Both the position numbers and the translations under genes were made by a program. Positions 1 to 8,876 of a stretch of 64,000 nt of DNA are shown piece after piece (the stretch's first letter is position 1; each line of letters begins with the position of its first letter). The DNA is from Aquabacterium sp. J223 (lineage in GTDB: Bacteria > Pseudomonadota > Gammaproteobacteria > Burkholderiales > Burkholderiaceae_C): assembly GCF_024666615.1 (NCBI RefSeq), contig NZ_CP088297.1, positions 2,852,001-2,916,000 on the forward strand, given 5' to 3'. The notes beneath the pieces are model-generated. The model had not been told where the DNA came from and did not search any database. It worked only from the letters and a program-made list of their open reading frames with translations.

Positions 1-180
1 CTGCGCACCCTGCAGGTCGACGGGCAGAAGGTGCACACCGTCGGCCTGCCCAACCACTGGGGCTTCGTCGGGGTGGCCAAGCCGGGCTACCTGGTCAACA
101 CGCTGACGCCGTTCGTCGGGGACGCCAACACGCAGACGCCCGAGTACAAGAGCTTCACCGTGAACATCGAAAGGGCGTAA
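1..180 (+). CDS. Formate dehydrogenase major (alpha) subunit, C-terminal end only
   Basis: The window opens inside a reading frame that runs 59 codons to a TAA at 178-180. The residues seen (for example NHWGFVGVAKPGY and the final FTVNIERA) look like the extreme C-terminus of the molybdopterin-containing alpha subunit of membrane-bound formate dehydrogenase (FdnG/FdoG type), which oxidises formate in the periplasm. Only 3 bases separate it from the iron-sulfur subunit gene, and the cytochrome b subunit, fdhE, selA and selB follow in the same direction. The catalytic residue, which would be selenocysteine or cysteine, lies upstream of the window, so the type cannot be read here. Identification rests mainly on context because only the tail is visible. 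Confidence 0.8.
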   Translation: MRTLQVDGQKVHTVGLPNHWGFVGVAKPGYLVNTLTPFVGDANTQTPEYKSFTVNIERA

Positions 181-183
181 GCG

Positions 184-1125
184 ATGTCCTCCCTGCAATC
201 CCTCGACATCGCGCTGCGCTCCGCGACCACCACGCCGACGCCGCAGGCGCGCAAGAACGTCGAGGTCGCCAAACTCATCGACGTCTCCTCCTGCATCGGC
301 TGCAAGGCCTGCCAGGTGGCGTGCATGGAGTGGAACGACCTGCGCGACGACGTCGGCGACACCGTGGGCACCTACGACAACCCGCGCGACCTGACGCCTC
401 AGTCGTGGACGGTGATGCGCTTCTCCGAGGTGGAAACCGAGGAGAACCGGCTGCAGTGGCTGATCCGCAAGGACGGCTGCATGCACTGCGAGGACCCGGG
501 CTGCCTGAAGAGCTGCCCGGCCCCGGGCGCCATCGTCAAGTACACCAACGGCATCGTCGACTTCATCAGCGAGAACTGCGTCGGCTGCGGCAACTGCGTC
601 ATCGGCTGCCCGTTCGACGTGCCGCGGCTGTCGAAGGAGGACAGCAAGGCCTACAAGTGCTCGCTGTGCTCCGACCGCGTCGGCGTCGGCCTGGAGCCGG
701 CCTGCGTCAAGGCCTGCCCCACCGGCGCCATCCGCTTCGGCAGCAAGGAGGACATGCTGGACTACGGCGCCGAGCGGGTGACCGACCTGAAGGAGCGCGG
801 CTTCGACAAGGCCGGCGTCTACGACCCGGCCGGTGTCGGCGGCACGCACGTGGTCTACGTGCTGCAGCACGCCGACAAGCCGGGCCTGTACCACGGCCTG
901 CCGGAGAACCCGACCATCAGCCCGATGGTCTCGCTGTGGAAGGGCGTGGCCAAGCCGCTGGCGGTGGCGGCCATGGTCGGCGCCGCGGTGGCTGGCTTCT
1001 TCCATTACATGAAGGTCGGTCCGGTGGAAGCGAAGGACGACAACGACGACGCGCCGCGACCGGCCGATGCCAAGGCCGACGAGGTGATCGACGGCACCGG
1101 CCATTCGCCCCGCACGCCGGCCTGA
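184..1125 (+). CDS. fdoH: Formate dehydrogenase iron-sulfur (beta) subunit
   Basis: 313 residues, the usual length for the beta subunit of formate dehydrogenase N/O. Four cysteine groups for [4Fe-4S] clusters are visible: [11 protein letters not shown] at about 37-47, CMHC...CLKSC at 99-111, [11 protein letters not shown] at 132-142, and CSLC with CVKAC at 159-178. These carry electrons from the alpha subunit towards the quinone-reducing cytochrome. A single hydrophobic segment near residues 254-276 would anchor the protein to the inner membrane, as in FdnH. The tail after it is charged and poorly conserved. The start ATG lies 3 bases after the alpha-subunit stop, so the genes are surely co-transcribed. 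I am confident of the family; FdoH versus FdnH cannot be separated by eye. Confidence 0.93.
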   Translation: MSSLQSLDIALRSATTTPTPQARKNVEVAKLIDVSSCIGCKACQVACMEWNDLRDDVGDTVGTYDNPRDLTPQSWTVMRFSEVETEENRLQWLIRKDGCMHCEDPGCLKSCPAPGAIVKYTNGIVDFISENCVGCGNCVIGCPFDVPRLSKEDSKAYKCSLCSDRVGVGLEPACVKACPTGAIRFGSKEDMLDYGAERVTDLKERGFDKAGVYDPAGVGGTHVVYVLQHADKPGLYHGLPENPTISPMVSLWKGVAKPLAVAAMVGAAVAGFFHYMKVGPVEAKDDNDDAPRPADAKADEVIDGTGHSPRTPA

Positions 1126-1137
1126 AGGAGAGCGACC

Positions 1138-1827
1138 ATGCCCCGCTACATCCAGCGCTACACCGACGGCCAGCGGCTCAACCACTGGCTGATCGCCCTG
1201 CTCTTCCTCTGCGCCGGCGCCTCCGGCCTGGCCTTCTTCCACCCCAGCCTGTTCTGGTTGTCCACCTTCTTCGGCGGTGGCACCTGGGCGCGCATCCTGC
1301 ACCCCTTCCTCGGGGTGGCGATGGCGCTGGCCTTCATCGGCCTGGCCGTGCGGCTGTGGCGGGAGAACCTGCTGCATTCGCACGACCGCGAATGGCTGCG
1401 CCACGCGCCGAAGATGCTGAAGGGCGACAAGGCCGGCATGCCGCCGGTCGGCAAGTACAACGCCGGGCAGAAGGCGGTGTTCTGGGTCTTCGTGGTGGCG
1501 CTGGCGGTGCTGCTCGTCACCGGCTTCATGTTCTGGCAGCCCTGGTTCGCACCGGCCTTCGCCATCCCGCTGCGCCGGGTGGCGGTGCTGCTGCACGCCA
1601 TCGCGGCCTTCGTGCTGGTGCTGGGCGTCATCGTCCACGTCTACGCGGCGATCTGGGTCAAGGGCACGGTGCGGGCGATGACCCGCGGCACGGTCAACGA
1701 GGGCTGGGCGCGCCAGAATCACCCGCTGTGGCACCGTGAGGTGACCCAACGCGCGGCCGCCGGCACGACGCCCGGTGTCACCCCCGGCCTCGGCCGTCCC
1801 CTGCCCCCCACCCGAAGCACGCCTTGA
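1138..1827 (+). CDS. fdoI: Formate dehydrogenase cytochrome b556 (gamma) subunit
   Basis: 229 residues with about four hydrophobic segments (roughly 17-35, 55-75, 113-135 and 148-172), typical of the di-heme cytochrome b gamma subunit that passes electrons from the iron-sulfur subunit to quinone. Histidines suited to heme binding include RLNHWL near the N-terminus and HAIAAF/VIVHVY near the C-terminus. A good ribosome-binding site (GAAGGAG) precedes the ATG by about 7 bases. The stop overlaps the next start (TTGA), indicating translational coupling to fdhE. The last 20 or so residues are rich in proline and threonine and look like an unstructured tail. Confidence 0.92.
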   Translation: MPRYIQRYTDGQRLNHWLIALLFLCAGASGLAFFHPSLFWLSTFFGGGTWARILHPFLGVAMALAFIGLAVRLWRENLLHSHDREWLRHAPKMLKGDKAGMPPVGKYNAGQKAVFWVFVVALAVLLVTGFMFWQPWFAPAFAIPLRRVAVLLHAIAAFVLVLGVIVHVYAAIWVKGTVRAMTRGTVNEGWARQNHPLWHREVTQRAAAGTTPGVTPGLGRPLPPTRSTP

Positions 1828-2858
1828 GCCTTTCCTCCACCGCCCGGCTGCTGTCGCCGGAAGAGATCGCCGTCAACTCCGGCGAGCCGGCGCCCTTCCT
1901 CCGCCTGCCCGAGCGGGCCAGCGTCTTTGCCGACCGCGCGCTGCGCCTGCGGCAGCTGTCCGCCGGGCATGCGATGCGCGACTTCCTGCTCTTCGCGGCG
2001 CAGCTGACCGAGGCCCAGCATGCCGCGTTGCAGCGTGAACGGCCGGGCCTGGTCCTGCCCGAGCCGAAGGCGCTCGACGATGCCGCCCGCGACGGCGTGG
2101 CACCGCTGCAGGCCGACTGGCTGCTGCGCGACGCTGCGTGGCGGCCGGAGCTGCGCGACCTGCTGACCGCGCTGCTGCCGCGACTGGCGAACAGCCCGGC
2201 GCGGCCGATGGTCGAGCAGGTGGCGGCCTGGGACGACGATCGACTTCAGCAGCAGGCCGAGCGGCTGCTCACCGGCGTGATGCAGGGCCTGGACCTGGGC
2301 GCCGCGCCGCTGCTGGCGGCCGGCCTGCAGCTGCACCTGACGCGGCTGGTGCTGGCGGTGCAGCAGCGCCACGACGCCGCGGCCGCGCCCGGCGCCATCG
2401 CGCCCTTCGGCCGCGTCGACGACGCCACGGCCTGCCCCTGCTGCGCCGGCCGGCCCACCGCCAGCGTCACCCGCATCGGCGCCGACACCTCGGGCTTTCG
2501 CTACCTGCACTGCTCGCTGTGCGCCACGCAGTGGCACCTGGTGCGCATCAAGTGCGCCCGCTGCGACAGCACCAAGGGCATCACCTACCGCTCGCTGCAG
2601 CCGGTCGAAGGCCGGGCCACCCCGCCGGCCGGCGCCGGCCGGGATGCGGTGCAGGCCGAGTGCTGCGGCGAGTGCGGCCACTACCTGAAGATCGTGCACA
2701 TGACGCGCGACCCGCAGGTCGAGCCGGTGGCCGACGACCTGGCGTCGCTGACGCTGGACCTGCTGGTGGCCGAGGAGGGCCTGCAGCGCCACGGCCTGAA
2801 CCTGCTGCTGCTGTTCGGCGACCCCGAAGGCGACGCCGACGACCCCGGAGGCGGCTGA
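1824..2858 (+). CDS. fdhE: Formate dehydrogenase accessory protein FdhE
   Basis: 344 residues beginning at a TTG codon that overlaps the fdoI stop as TTGA. FdhE is a cytoplasmic maturation factor that binds the formate dehydrogenase catalytic subunit. The C-terminal half shows the family's four Cys-pair motifs: CPCC (around 203), CSLC (around 231), CARC (around 246) and CGEC (around 282), the expected rubredoxin-like metal sites. The position directly after the three structural genes supports the call. No better ATG start is available without losing conserved N-terminal sequence. The stop overlaps selA as ATGA. Confidence 0.93.
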   Translation: MSLSSTARLLSPEEIAVNSGEPAPFLRLPERASVFADRALRLRQLSAGHAMRDFLLFAAQLTEAQHAALQRERPGLVLPEPKALDDAARDGVAPLQADWLLRDAAWRPELRDLLTALLPRLANSPARPMVEQVAAWDDDRLQQQAERLLTGVMQGLDLGAAPLLAAGLQLHLTRLVLAVQQRHDAAAAPGAIAPFGRVDDATACPCCAGRPTASVTRIGADTSGFRYLHCSLCATQWHLVRIKCARCDSTKGITYRSLQPVEGRATPPAGAGRDAVQAECCGECGHYLKIVHMTRDPQVEPVADDLASLTLDLLVAEEGLQRHGLNLLLLFGDPEGDADDPGGG

Positions 2859-4309
2859 TGACGACGCCCGTCGGGTCCATCGTGCATGGTCCGAAGGCGA
2901 GTCCCCAGGCCCTCCCTTCGATTCACAACCTGCTGCGCCTGCCCGCCGTGACGGCGCTGGTGCAGGCCCATGGCCACACCCTGATCGCCGGCGAGGCGCG
3001 GGCGCTGCTGGAGGGGCTGCGCGCGCTGGCCGTGGGCGGCACCCTCGCCGGCGAGGCCGTGCAGCCCGCGGCCCTGGCGCAGGCCCTGACGGAGCGGGTC
3101 GCGCGGCGCCTGGCCTCCAACATCCGGCCGGTGCTCAACCTCACCGGCACGGTGGTCCACACCAACCTCGGCCGCGCGCTGCTGCCGCAGGCCGCGCTGG
3201 ACCTGATCACCGAGGTGATGGCCGGCCCGAACAACCTCGAATACGACCTGGCCGCCGGTGGCCGCGGCGACCGCGATGCGCTGGTCGAGGGCCTGCTGTG
3301 CGAGCTGACCGGCGCCGAGGCGGCCACGGTGGTCAACAACAACGCCGCGGCGGTGCTGCTCACCATCGCCGCGCTGGCCGGCGGGCGGGAATGCATCGTC
3401 TCGCGCGGCGAGCTGGTCGAGATCGGCGGCGCCTTCCGCATGCCGGACGTGATGGCCGCCGCCGGCGCCACGCTGGTGGAAGTGGGCACCACGAACCGCA
3501 CCCACGCGCGCGACTACGAGCGCGCCATCGGCGAACGCACCGCGCTGCTGATGAAGGTGCACACCAGCAACTACGTGGTGCAGGGCTTCACCGCCGCGGT
3601 GGACGAGGCCGAGCTGGCCGCCATCGCCCATGCCCGGGGCCTGCCGCTGGCCAGCGACCTGGGCGCCGGCTCGCTGGTCGACCTGTCGACCTGGGGCCTG
3701 CCGCGGGAGCCGCTGCCGCAGGAGAAGCTGGCTGCGGGTTGCGACGTCGTCACCTTCAGCGGCGACAAGCTGCTCGGCGGGCCGCAGGCCGGCTTGATCG
3801 TCGGCCGGCGCGACGCCGTCGAGCGCATCCGCCGCTTTCCGATGAAGCGCGCCCTGCGCATGGGCAAGCTGCCGCTGGCGGCGCTGGAGGCCACGCTGCG
3901 GCTGTACCTGCGACCGGAGAAGCTGACGGACACGCTGCCCACCCTGCGGCTGCTGACCCGCCCGCTGGCGCGCATCCAGGCCGTGGCCGAGGCGCTGCTG
4001 CCGTCGGTGCAGGCGGCGGTGCAGCCGCGTTATGACGTCGAACTCGTCGCGCTGCAGGGCCAGATCGGCTCCGGCTCGCTGCCCGTGGACCGCCTGCCCT
4101 CGGCCGGGCTGGCGCTGTCGCCGGCGGACGCGAAGAAGAAGGGCAGCGGCCGCGCGCTGGACGCCCTGGCCGCCGCCCTGCGCGCCCTGCCCCGCCCGGT
4201 GATCGGCCGCATCGCCGACGACCGGCTGCTGCTGGACCTGCGCTGTCTCGAAGAGCCGCGCCTGCTGTTCGAGCAGCTTTCCACCCTGCAGGGCCTGCTG
4301 GCCCGATGA
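2858..4309 (+). CDS. selA: L-seryl-tRNA(Sec) selenium transferase
   Basis: 483 residues, in the normal 460-480 range for SelA. This PLP enzyme converts Ser-tRNA(Sec) to Sec-tRNA(Sec) in the cytoplasm using selenophosphate. The PLP-binding lysine is recognisable in [13 protein letters not shown] (near residue 303), and the N-terminal [16 protein letters not shown] motif is typical. I place the start at the ATG that overlaps the fdhE stop (ATGA); the same frame stays open far upstream but that part is antigenic noise of high GC, not SelA sequence. Its place inside the fdh operon implies selenium is used for the formate dehydrogenase. selD and selC are not in the window. Confidence 0.95.
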   Translation: MTTPVGSIVHGPKASPQALPSIHNLLRLPAVTALVQAHGHTLIAGEARALLEGLRALAVGGTLAGEAVQPAALAQALTERVARRLASNIRPVLNLTGTVVHTNLGRALLPQAALDLITEVMAGPNNLEYDLAAGGRGDRDALVEGLLCELTGAEAATVVNNNAAAVLLTIAALAGGRECIVSRGELVEIGGAFRMPDVMAAAGATLVEVGTTNRTHARDYERAIGERTALLMKVHTSNYVVQGFTAAVDEAELAAIAHARGLPLASDLGAGSLVDLSTWGLPREPLPQEKLAAGCDVVTFSGDKLLGGPQAGLIVGRRDAVERIRRFPMKRALRMGKLPLAALEATLRLYLRPEKLTDTLPTLRLLTRPLARIQAVAEALLPSVQAAVQPRYDVELVALQGQIGSGSLPVDRLPSAGLALSPADAKKKGSGRALDALAAALRALPRPVIGRIADDRLLLDLRCLEEPRLLFEQLSTLQGLLAR

Positions 4310-4333
4310 TCGTCGGCACATGATCGTCGGAAC
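4306..4333 (+). repeat. 14-bp tandem duplication at the selA/selB junction
   Basis: ATGATCGTCGGCAC (4306-4319) is followed at once by ATGATCGTCGGAAC (4320-4333), 13 of 14 bases identical. The first copy overlaps the selA stop as ATGA and opens a five-codon frame (M-I-V-G-T-stop) whose TGA overlaps the selB ATG. Because 14 is not a multiple of 3, the first ATG cannot make SelB. The second ATG is therefore used. Confidence 0.85.
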
Positions 4334-6260
4334 GGCAGGCCACATCGACCACGGCAAGACGACCCTGGTGCGCGCGCTCACCGGCGTCGACACCGACCGC
4401 CTGCCGGAGGAGAAGGCGCGCGGCATCACCCTGCAGCTGGGTTATGCCTACCTGCCGGTGGACGGACTGGACGAGCCGATCGGCTTCGTCGACGTGCCCG
4501 GCCACGAGCGGCTGGTGCACACCATGCTCGCCGGCGCCACCGGCATCGACTTCGCGCTGCTGCTGGTGGCGGCGGACGACGGGCCGATGCCGCAGACCCG
4601 CGAGCACCTGGCGGTGCTGTCGCTGCTGGGCATCGGCCAGGGCGCGGTCGTGATCACCAAGGCCGACCGGGTGAACGAGGCCCGGCGGCGCGCCGTCGAG
4701 GCCGAGGCGCGCGCGCTGGTGCAGCACAGCGTGCTGGCCGACGCACCCTTACTCGCCGTCAGTGCCACCGACGGCCGCGGCCTGCCCGGCCTGCGCGAGC
4801 TGCTGGTGGAGGCCGCGCGGAAGCATCGCCGGGCCGAGGACGACGGACGCGCCTTCCGTCTCGCGGTGGACCGGGCGTTCACGCTGGACGGCGTGGGCAC
4901 CGTGGTCACCGGCACGGCGCACGCAGGGCGGGTGCGCACCGGCCAGGCCCTGCAGCTCGGCGACCCGGCCGACGGCCGGCAGGTGCGCGTGCGCAGCCTG
5001 CATGCGCAGAACCGGGCGGTGGCGCAGGCCGGCGCAGGCCAGCGCTGCGCCGTGGGCCTGGCCGGCCTCGAACGCGCCGAGGTCCAGCGCGGCCAGTGGC
5101 TGGTGGAACCGTCGGTGGCGCTGGCCACCTCGCGACTGGACGTGCGGCTGCAGGTCTGGCCCGGCGAAGCCAAGGCGCTGAAGACCGGCCAGCCGGTGCA
5201 GGTGCACCTCGGCGCCACCGCGGTGGCCGGCAGCGTGGCGGTGCTCGACGGCGGACGCGAGCCCGAGCGGCTGCAGCCCGGCGAGCAGGGCCTGGTGCAA
5301 CTGGTGCTGCAGGCGCCGCTGGGCGCCTGGCATGGCGACCGGCTGGTGCTGCGCGACGCCTCGGCCAGCCGCACGCTGGCCGGCGGCACGGTGATCGACC
5401 CCTTCGCGCCCGCGCGTTACCGCCGCAGCCCGCAGCGGCTGCAGGAATTGCAGGCCCTGCAGGCACCGACCGCCGCCGGGCGGCTGCGGCAGGCGGTGGC
5501 CTGCGCACCGCAGGGCCTGGACCTGCTGCGCTTCGCCCGCGCCCAGGGCCTGACGGCGGTGGAGCCGCTGCGGACCGCGCTGCCCGAGGGCTGCCTGTCG
5601 TCGGACGAGGCGGGCGCCACCTGGGTGCTGGGTGCCGCCCAGGCCGACCAGGCCGCCGGCCAAGTGCTGCAGGCGCTGACCGAGTTCCACGAGCGCGCGC
5701 CCGACGAACTGGGACCGGACGCCACCCGGCTGCGCCGCATCGCGCTGCCGCGCTTGAGCGAGCCGCTGTGGCGGGCGCTGCTGCAGCGGTTGCGCGACGA
5801 CGGCCGCATCGCGCGGCGCGGCGCCTTCGTGCACCTGCCGGCGCACGGTGTGCGGCTGTCCGACACCGAGACCCGGATCGCACAGAAGGCCGCGCCGCGG
5901 CTGGCCGCCGCCGGCGTCGAGGGCGCCTGGGTGCGCGACCTGGCGCGCGACGGCGGCGAGCCCGAGGCCCTCATGCGCACCACCCTCGCCCGGCTGGCCC
6001 AGCGCGGCGAACTGCACCAGGTCGTGCGCGACCTCTACTACCCCGAGGCGACGATGGCCGCGCTGGCCGGCACCGCCCGCCGCCTGGCGGCCGAGCACGG
6101 CGGCACCGTCACCGCCGCCGCCTTCCGCGACGCCACCGGCCTGGGCCGCAAGCGGGCCATCCAGGTGCTGGAGCACTTCGACCGCATCGGCCTGCTGCGC
6201 CGCACCGGCGACCTGCACCGGCTGCGCGCCGACTGCCTGCTGTTTCTGCCGGAAGCCTAG
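4320..6260 (+). CDS. selB: Selenocysteine-specific translation elongation factor SelB
   Basis: 646 residues, close to the family length. The N-terminal EF-Tu-like GTPase domain shows GHIDHGKT (G1, about 7-14), DVPGHE (G3) and TKAD (G4, the usual SelB form), followed by beta-barrel domains and a C-terminal run of winged-helix modules (roughly from residue 400) that in this family bind the SECIS hairpin of the mRNA. SelB carries Sec-tRNA(Sec) to the ribosome at in-frame UGA codons. The second of two nearly identical ATG copies is taken as the start because only it is in frame. It is the last gene of the fdh-sel run, and a strong hairpin follows 22 bases after the stop. Confidence 0.95.
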   Translation: MIVGTAGHIDHGKTTLVRALTGVDTDRLPEEKARGITLQLGYAYLPVDGLDEPIGFVDVPGHERLVHTMLAGATGIDFALLLVAADDGPMPQTREHLAVLSLLGIGQGAVVITKADRVNEARRRAVEAEARALVQHSVLADAPLLAVSATDGRGLPGLRELLVEAARKHRRAEDDGRAFRLAVDRAFTLDGVGTVVTGTAHAGRVRTGQALQLGDPADGRQVRVRSLHAQNRAVAQAGAGQRCAVGLAGLERAEVQRGQWLVEPSVALATSRLDVRLQVWPGEAKALKTGQPVQVHLGATAVAGSVAVLDGGREPERLQPGEQGLVQLVLQAPLGAWHGDRLVLRDASASRTLAGGTVIDPFAPARYRRSPQRLQELQALQAPTAAGRLRQAVACAPQGLDLLRFARAQGLTAVEPLRTALPEGCLSSDEAGATWVLGAAQADQAAGQVLQALTEFHERAPDELGPDATRLRRIALPRLSEPLWRALLQRLRDDGRIARRGAFVHLPAHGVRLSDTETRIAQKAAPRLAAAGVEGAWVRDLARDGGEPEALMRTTLARLAQRGELHQVVRDLYYPEATMAALAGTARRLAAEHGGTVTAAAFRDATGLGRKRAIQVLEHFDRIGLLRRTGDLHRLRADCLLFLPEA

Positions 6261-6282
6261 CCGCCGCGGGCCGAGCGCCGGC

Positions 6283-6310
6283 CCCGCCGTCCCCCAGGGG
6301 CCTCGGCGGG
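6283..6310. terminator. Hairpin between selB and a convergent gene
   Basis: Arms CCCGCCG (6283-6289) and CGGCGGG (6304-6310) pair perfectly, with an inner CCCC/GGGG pairing. There is no T tract, as is common in very GC-rich genomes. It sits 22 bases after the selB stop and about 30 bases after the end of the opposing gene, so it could serve both strands. Confidence 0.5.
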
Positions 6311-6341
6311 CGTGCTCGCCTGCAAGGGGGGGCGACGAGAT

Positions 6342-6967
6342 TCACCAGCTGGCCGCCACGCCGATGCCGATGTGCTTCGAGCCGATGGCCGGGATGACGG
6401 CGAGCTTCGCCCCTTCGTGCTGCGTGGTCCACACCGCGCCGGCGGCCGCGCTGAGCGCCAACGAGCCGGCGACGCCGATGTTGTTGCCCCCTGCAGCCGC
6501 CGCATGCCGGCGTAGGCCGCCATGGCCTGGGTGGGCGTGGCCTCGCGGAAACCCAGGCGCAGGGCGATCAGGCGGACCGCCGGCAGGGGACTGCCGGCCG
6601 ACCGCACGGGGCCGATGACCAGGCCCATGCCGTCGGCCCGGCTGCGGTCTTGCCGCTCGAGGGCCGACAGCCGCAGAGAGGCCGCCGGCCAGCCCGGCGA
6701 CGCCTCCTCCAGCCCCAGCGCCAGGCCCAGGGCGGCCACCGGCCGCGCCCGCCGCCAGAAACGGGCCGCCCGCGCGTCCGGCGCGGGGGCTTCGTCGGCG
6801 GCCGGCTCGGCCGGGGCTTCCATCACCCGGGCCGTCAACGACAGCGGCGACACCATCGCCTCGCCCATCGTGTCGGCCGCCGCCAACGCCGGCCAACCCA
6901 CGGCCATGAGCAGGGCGACGCGCCACGGGGGCGACGGGCGGCGGACGAGGGGCACAGGACATCGCAT
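6342..6967 (-). pseudogene. Exported protein of unknown function, frameshifted
   Basis: Reading leftwards from ATG at 6967 there is a signal peptide (MRCPVPLVRR, a hydrophobic stretch, then WPALAAADT) and about 140 further residues, after which the frame breaks. A one-base loss in the C run at 6487-6491 explains it: adding one base joins GMRRLQGGNNIGVAG to a clean tail ending KHIGIGVAASW-stop. The span is 626 bases, one short of a multiple of 3. The glycine-rich end with a terminal aromatic residue hints at a small outer-membrane or periplasmic protein, but I do not recognise the family. It could be a real pseudogene or a sequencing error. It is convergent with selB and divergent from the TetR gene. 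Confidence 0.55.
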
Positions 6968-7101
6968 AGCGGCCTCCTGCAGCGAAGCGTGAAACAAGGT
7001 GCAAGCCTCTCGGCAAACTGCGCGCCGGCCCGCGGCACCCGGCCCGGGGGGTGCCGTCGCGCTGCGCCGACAATGCCCCCGTGCCGGACCGGCGCCACGC
7101 G

Positions 7102-7118
7102 ATTCACCGAATGGTTAA
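7102..7118. promoter_or_regulatory. Operator-like palindrome at the TetR gene start
   Basis: TTCACCGAATGGTTAA (7103-7118) is an imperfect palindrome (TTCACC against GGTTAA, 5 of 6 pairs). It matches a second site at 7815-7830, TTAACCGAACGGGGAA, at 12 of 16 positions, and also matches it well in the reverse orientation. It overlaps the proposed start codon of the TetR gene, which fits autorepression. Confidence 0.5.
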
Positions 7119-7800
7119 CAAGAAGACCGCCCCCGTCGACGCCTCCTCCGGCGCCGCGGCGCCCGCCGAGCCCGCCGGCCCGCGCGCCCGCGACGCCGAG
7201 CGCTCGCAGCAGGCGCTGCTGGCCGCCGCCGCCGCCGAGTTCGCCGAGCACGGACTGGGCGGCGCCCGCATGGACCGCATCGCCGAACGGGCCGGGCTGA
7301 ACAAGCGGCTGATCTACTACTACTACGGCAACAAGGACGACCTGTTCCTGGCCGTCCTGGAGGACGCCTACCGGCGCATCCGCGAGGCCGAACAGCAGCT
7401 CCACCTGACCGACCTCGACCCGCCCGAGGCGGTGCGCCGGCTCACCGCCTTCACCTGGGACTACTACCTGAAGCACCCGGAGTTCCTGACGCTGCTCAAC
7501 AGCGAGAACCTGCACCGGGCGACGCACCTGCAGCGGTCGGAGCGGGTGCGCGAGATGAACTCGCCGCTGGTGCAGACGCTGGCCGAGGTGCTGGCGCGCG
7601 GCCAGCGCGACGGCGTGTTCCGCGGCGGGGTGGACCCGGTGCAGCTCTACATCTCCATCGCCGGGCTGGCCTACTTCTACCAGTCCAACCGGCACACCCT
7701 GTCGGCCATCTTCGGCCGCAACCTGATGGCGCCGAAGGCCTGCAGCGAACGGCTGTCGCACATCACCGACGTGGTGCTGGGGTACTTGCTAAGGGACTAG
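7111..7800 (+). CDS. TetR/AcrR family transcriptional regulator
   Basis: 229 residues from ATG 7111; GTG codons at 7081 and 7051 are alternative, longer starts in the same frame. The N-terminal helix-turn-helix is clear (AAAEFAEHGLGGARMDRIAERAGL followed by the recognition helix and YYYYGNKDDLF, split here for brevity), and the C-terminal part is a helical ligand-binding domain with a HPEFLTLLNSENL segment typical of regulators of small-molecule catabolism. It is followed after 60 bases by the Bug receptor and the oxidoreductase-DUF993-isomerase genes. Two similar palindromes flank it, one at its start and one in front of the Bug gene, so it probably represses both itself and that operon. The effector is unknown. 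Confidence 0.9.
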   Translation: MVNKKTAPVDASSGAAAPAEPAGPRARDAERSQQALLAAAAAEFAEHGLGGARMDRIAERAGLNKRLIYYYYGNKDDLFLAVLEDAYRRIREAEQQLHLTDLDPPEAVRRLTAFTWDYYLKHPEFLTLLNSENLHRATHLQRSERVREMNSPLVQTLAEVLARGQRDGVFRGGVDPVQLYISIAGLAYFYQSNRHTLSAIFGRNLMAPKACSERLSHITDVVLGYLLRD

Positions 7801-7812
7801 GTCCGGGTCCAG

Positions 7813-7834
7813 AATTAACCGAACGGGGAATTAA
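7813..7834. promoter_or_regulatory. Operator-like site before the 7861-12138 operon
   Basis: The site core TTAACCGAACGGGGAA (7815-7830) lies within an AT-rich island (AATTAA on each side) that stands out in this GC-rich sequence. It matches the site at the TetR start at 12 of 16 positions. It lies 27 bases before the Bug start codon, whose ribosome-binding site AAGGAG is intact, which suits a repressor site over the operon promoter or leader. Confidence 0.5.
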
Positions 7835-7860
7835 GAAGACCCCCGCAAGGAGACAACCCG

Positions 7861-8841
7861 ATGACCTTCGCCCTGCCCCTGCGGCTGGCGCTGGCCGGCC
7901 TGGCCGCAAGCTTCAGCCTGGCCGCCGCCGCCCAGTCCACCGCCTACCCCAACAAGCCCATCCGCGTGGTGGTGCCCTTCGCCGCCGGCAGCACCACCGA
8001 CATCATCGCCCGCGCCATCACCGACAAGATGGCCGCCAGCCTGGGCCAGCAGCTGGTGGTCGACAACCGGGCCGGCGCCAGCGGCACCATCGGCCAGCAG
8101 GCGGTCGCCACCGCGGCGCCCGACGGCTACACGGTGATGATCCATTCCTCGTCGCACACGGTCAGCCCCTGGACCTTCGCCAAGCTGCCGTTCGACACGG
8201 TGGCCGACTTCGCCGGCGTCACGCCGATCGCCTCGCTGCCCAATGCGCTGGTGATCTCGCCGCAGAAGAACATCAAGAGCCTGCAGCAATTGCTCACCGC
8301 CGCGCGCGCCAAGCCGGGCAGCTTCAACTTCGCCTCGGCCGGCCAGGGCAGCGCCACCCACCTCAACGCCGAGAAGTTCCGGCTCGCCGCGCGCATCGAG
8401 GCGACGAACATCCCCTTCAAGGGCTCCGCGGAAGCCGTGGGCGAGGTGATGGCCGGTCGGGTGGACTACTACTTCTCGCCCATCGCGCCGGTGCTGGGGC
8501 AGATCAAGGAAGGCCAGCTCATCGCGCTGGCGGTGGGCTCGCCCAAGCGCTCGGCGGCGCTGCCCGACGTGCCCACCACGGCCGAGGCCGGCGTGCCGGG
8601 CTCGGAGTTCAACTTCTGGATCGGGATGATGGTGCCGGCGAAGACGCCGCGCGACATCGTCAACCGGCTGCACGAGGAAGTGGCCAAGGCGCTCGCCTCG
8701 CCCGAGGTGAAGGACCGCTTCACCCGGCTGGGCGCCGACGCCTGGACGCTGCCGCCCGAGCAGTTCGACGCCTACATCCGCCAAGAGATCAACGCCAACC
8801 AGGCGCTGGTCAAGGCCGCCGGGCTCACCGCCCAGCAGTGA
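7861..8841 (+). CDS. Bug/TctC-type tripartite tricarboxylate receptor
   Basis: 326 residues with a Sec signal peptide (hydrophobic stretch to AAAAQS, about residue 23). The mature protein has the Bug signatures YPNKPIRVVVPFAAGS, VVDNRAGASGTIG and PDGYTV. Bug proteins are periplasmic binding proteins for small carboxylates and related compounds; some feed TctAB membrane components and many are orphan sensors. No tctA or tctB is present in the window. A strong AAGGAG site precedes the ATG. Being first in an operon with a Gfo/Idh/MocA oxidoreductase, a DUF993 protein and a sugar-isomerase-like protein, it probably binds that pathway's substrate, perhaps a sugar acid or polyol-derived acid (inference). 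Confidence 0.93.
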   Translation: MTFALPLRLALAGLAASFSLAAAAQSTAYPNKPIRVVVPFAAGSTTDIIARAITDKMAASLGQQLVVDNRAGASGTIGQQAVATAAPDGYTVMIHSSSHTVSPWTFAKLPFDTVADFAGVTPIASLPNALVISPQKNIKSLQQLLTAARAKPGSFNFASAGQGSATHLNAEKFRLAARIEATNIPFKGSAEAVGEVMAGRVDYYFSPIAPVLGQIKEGQLIALAVGSPKRSAALPDVPTTAEAGVPGSEFNFWIGMMVPAKTPRDIVNRLHEEVAKALASPEVKDRFTRLGADAWTLPPEQFDAYIRQEINANQALVKAAGLTAQQ

Positions 8842-8876
8842 CCGCCGCCTTCCACCGACTCCACCGAAGGACCTCC

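Noticed and set aside
321..1739. A 472-codon frame overlapping fdoH and fdoI
   Set aside because: Arg/Ala/Gly/Pro-rich shadow of the real genes, with no family features. Similar long shadow frames occur throughout this GC-rich window and were left out.
6261..7050. Possible tRNA-Sec (selC) gene after selB
   Set aside because: I looked for the anticodon-arm sequence around CTTCAAA and the long variable arm and found neither.
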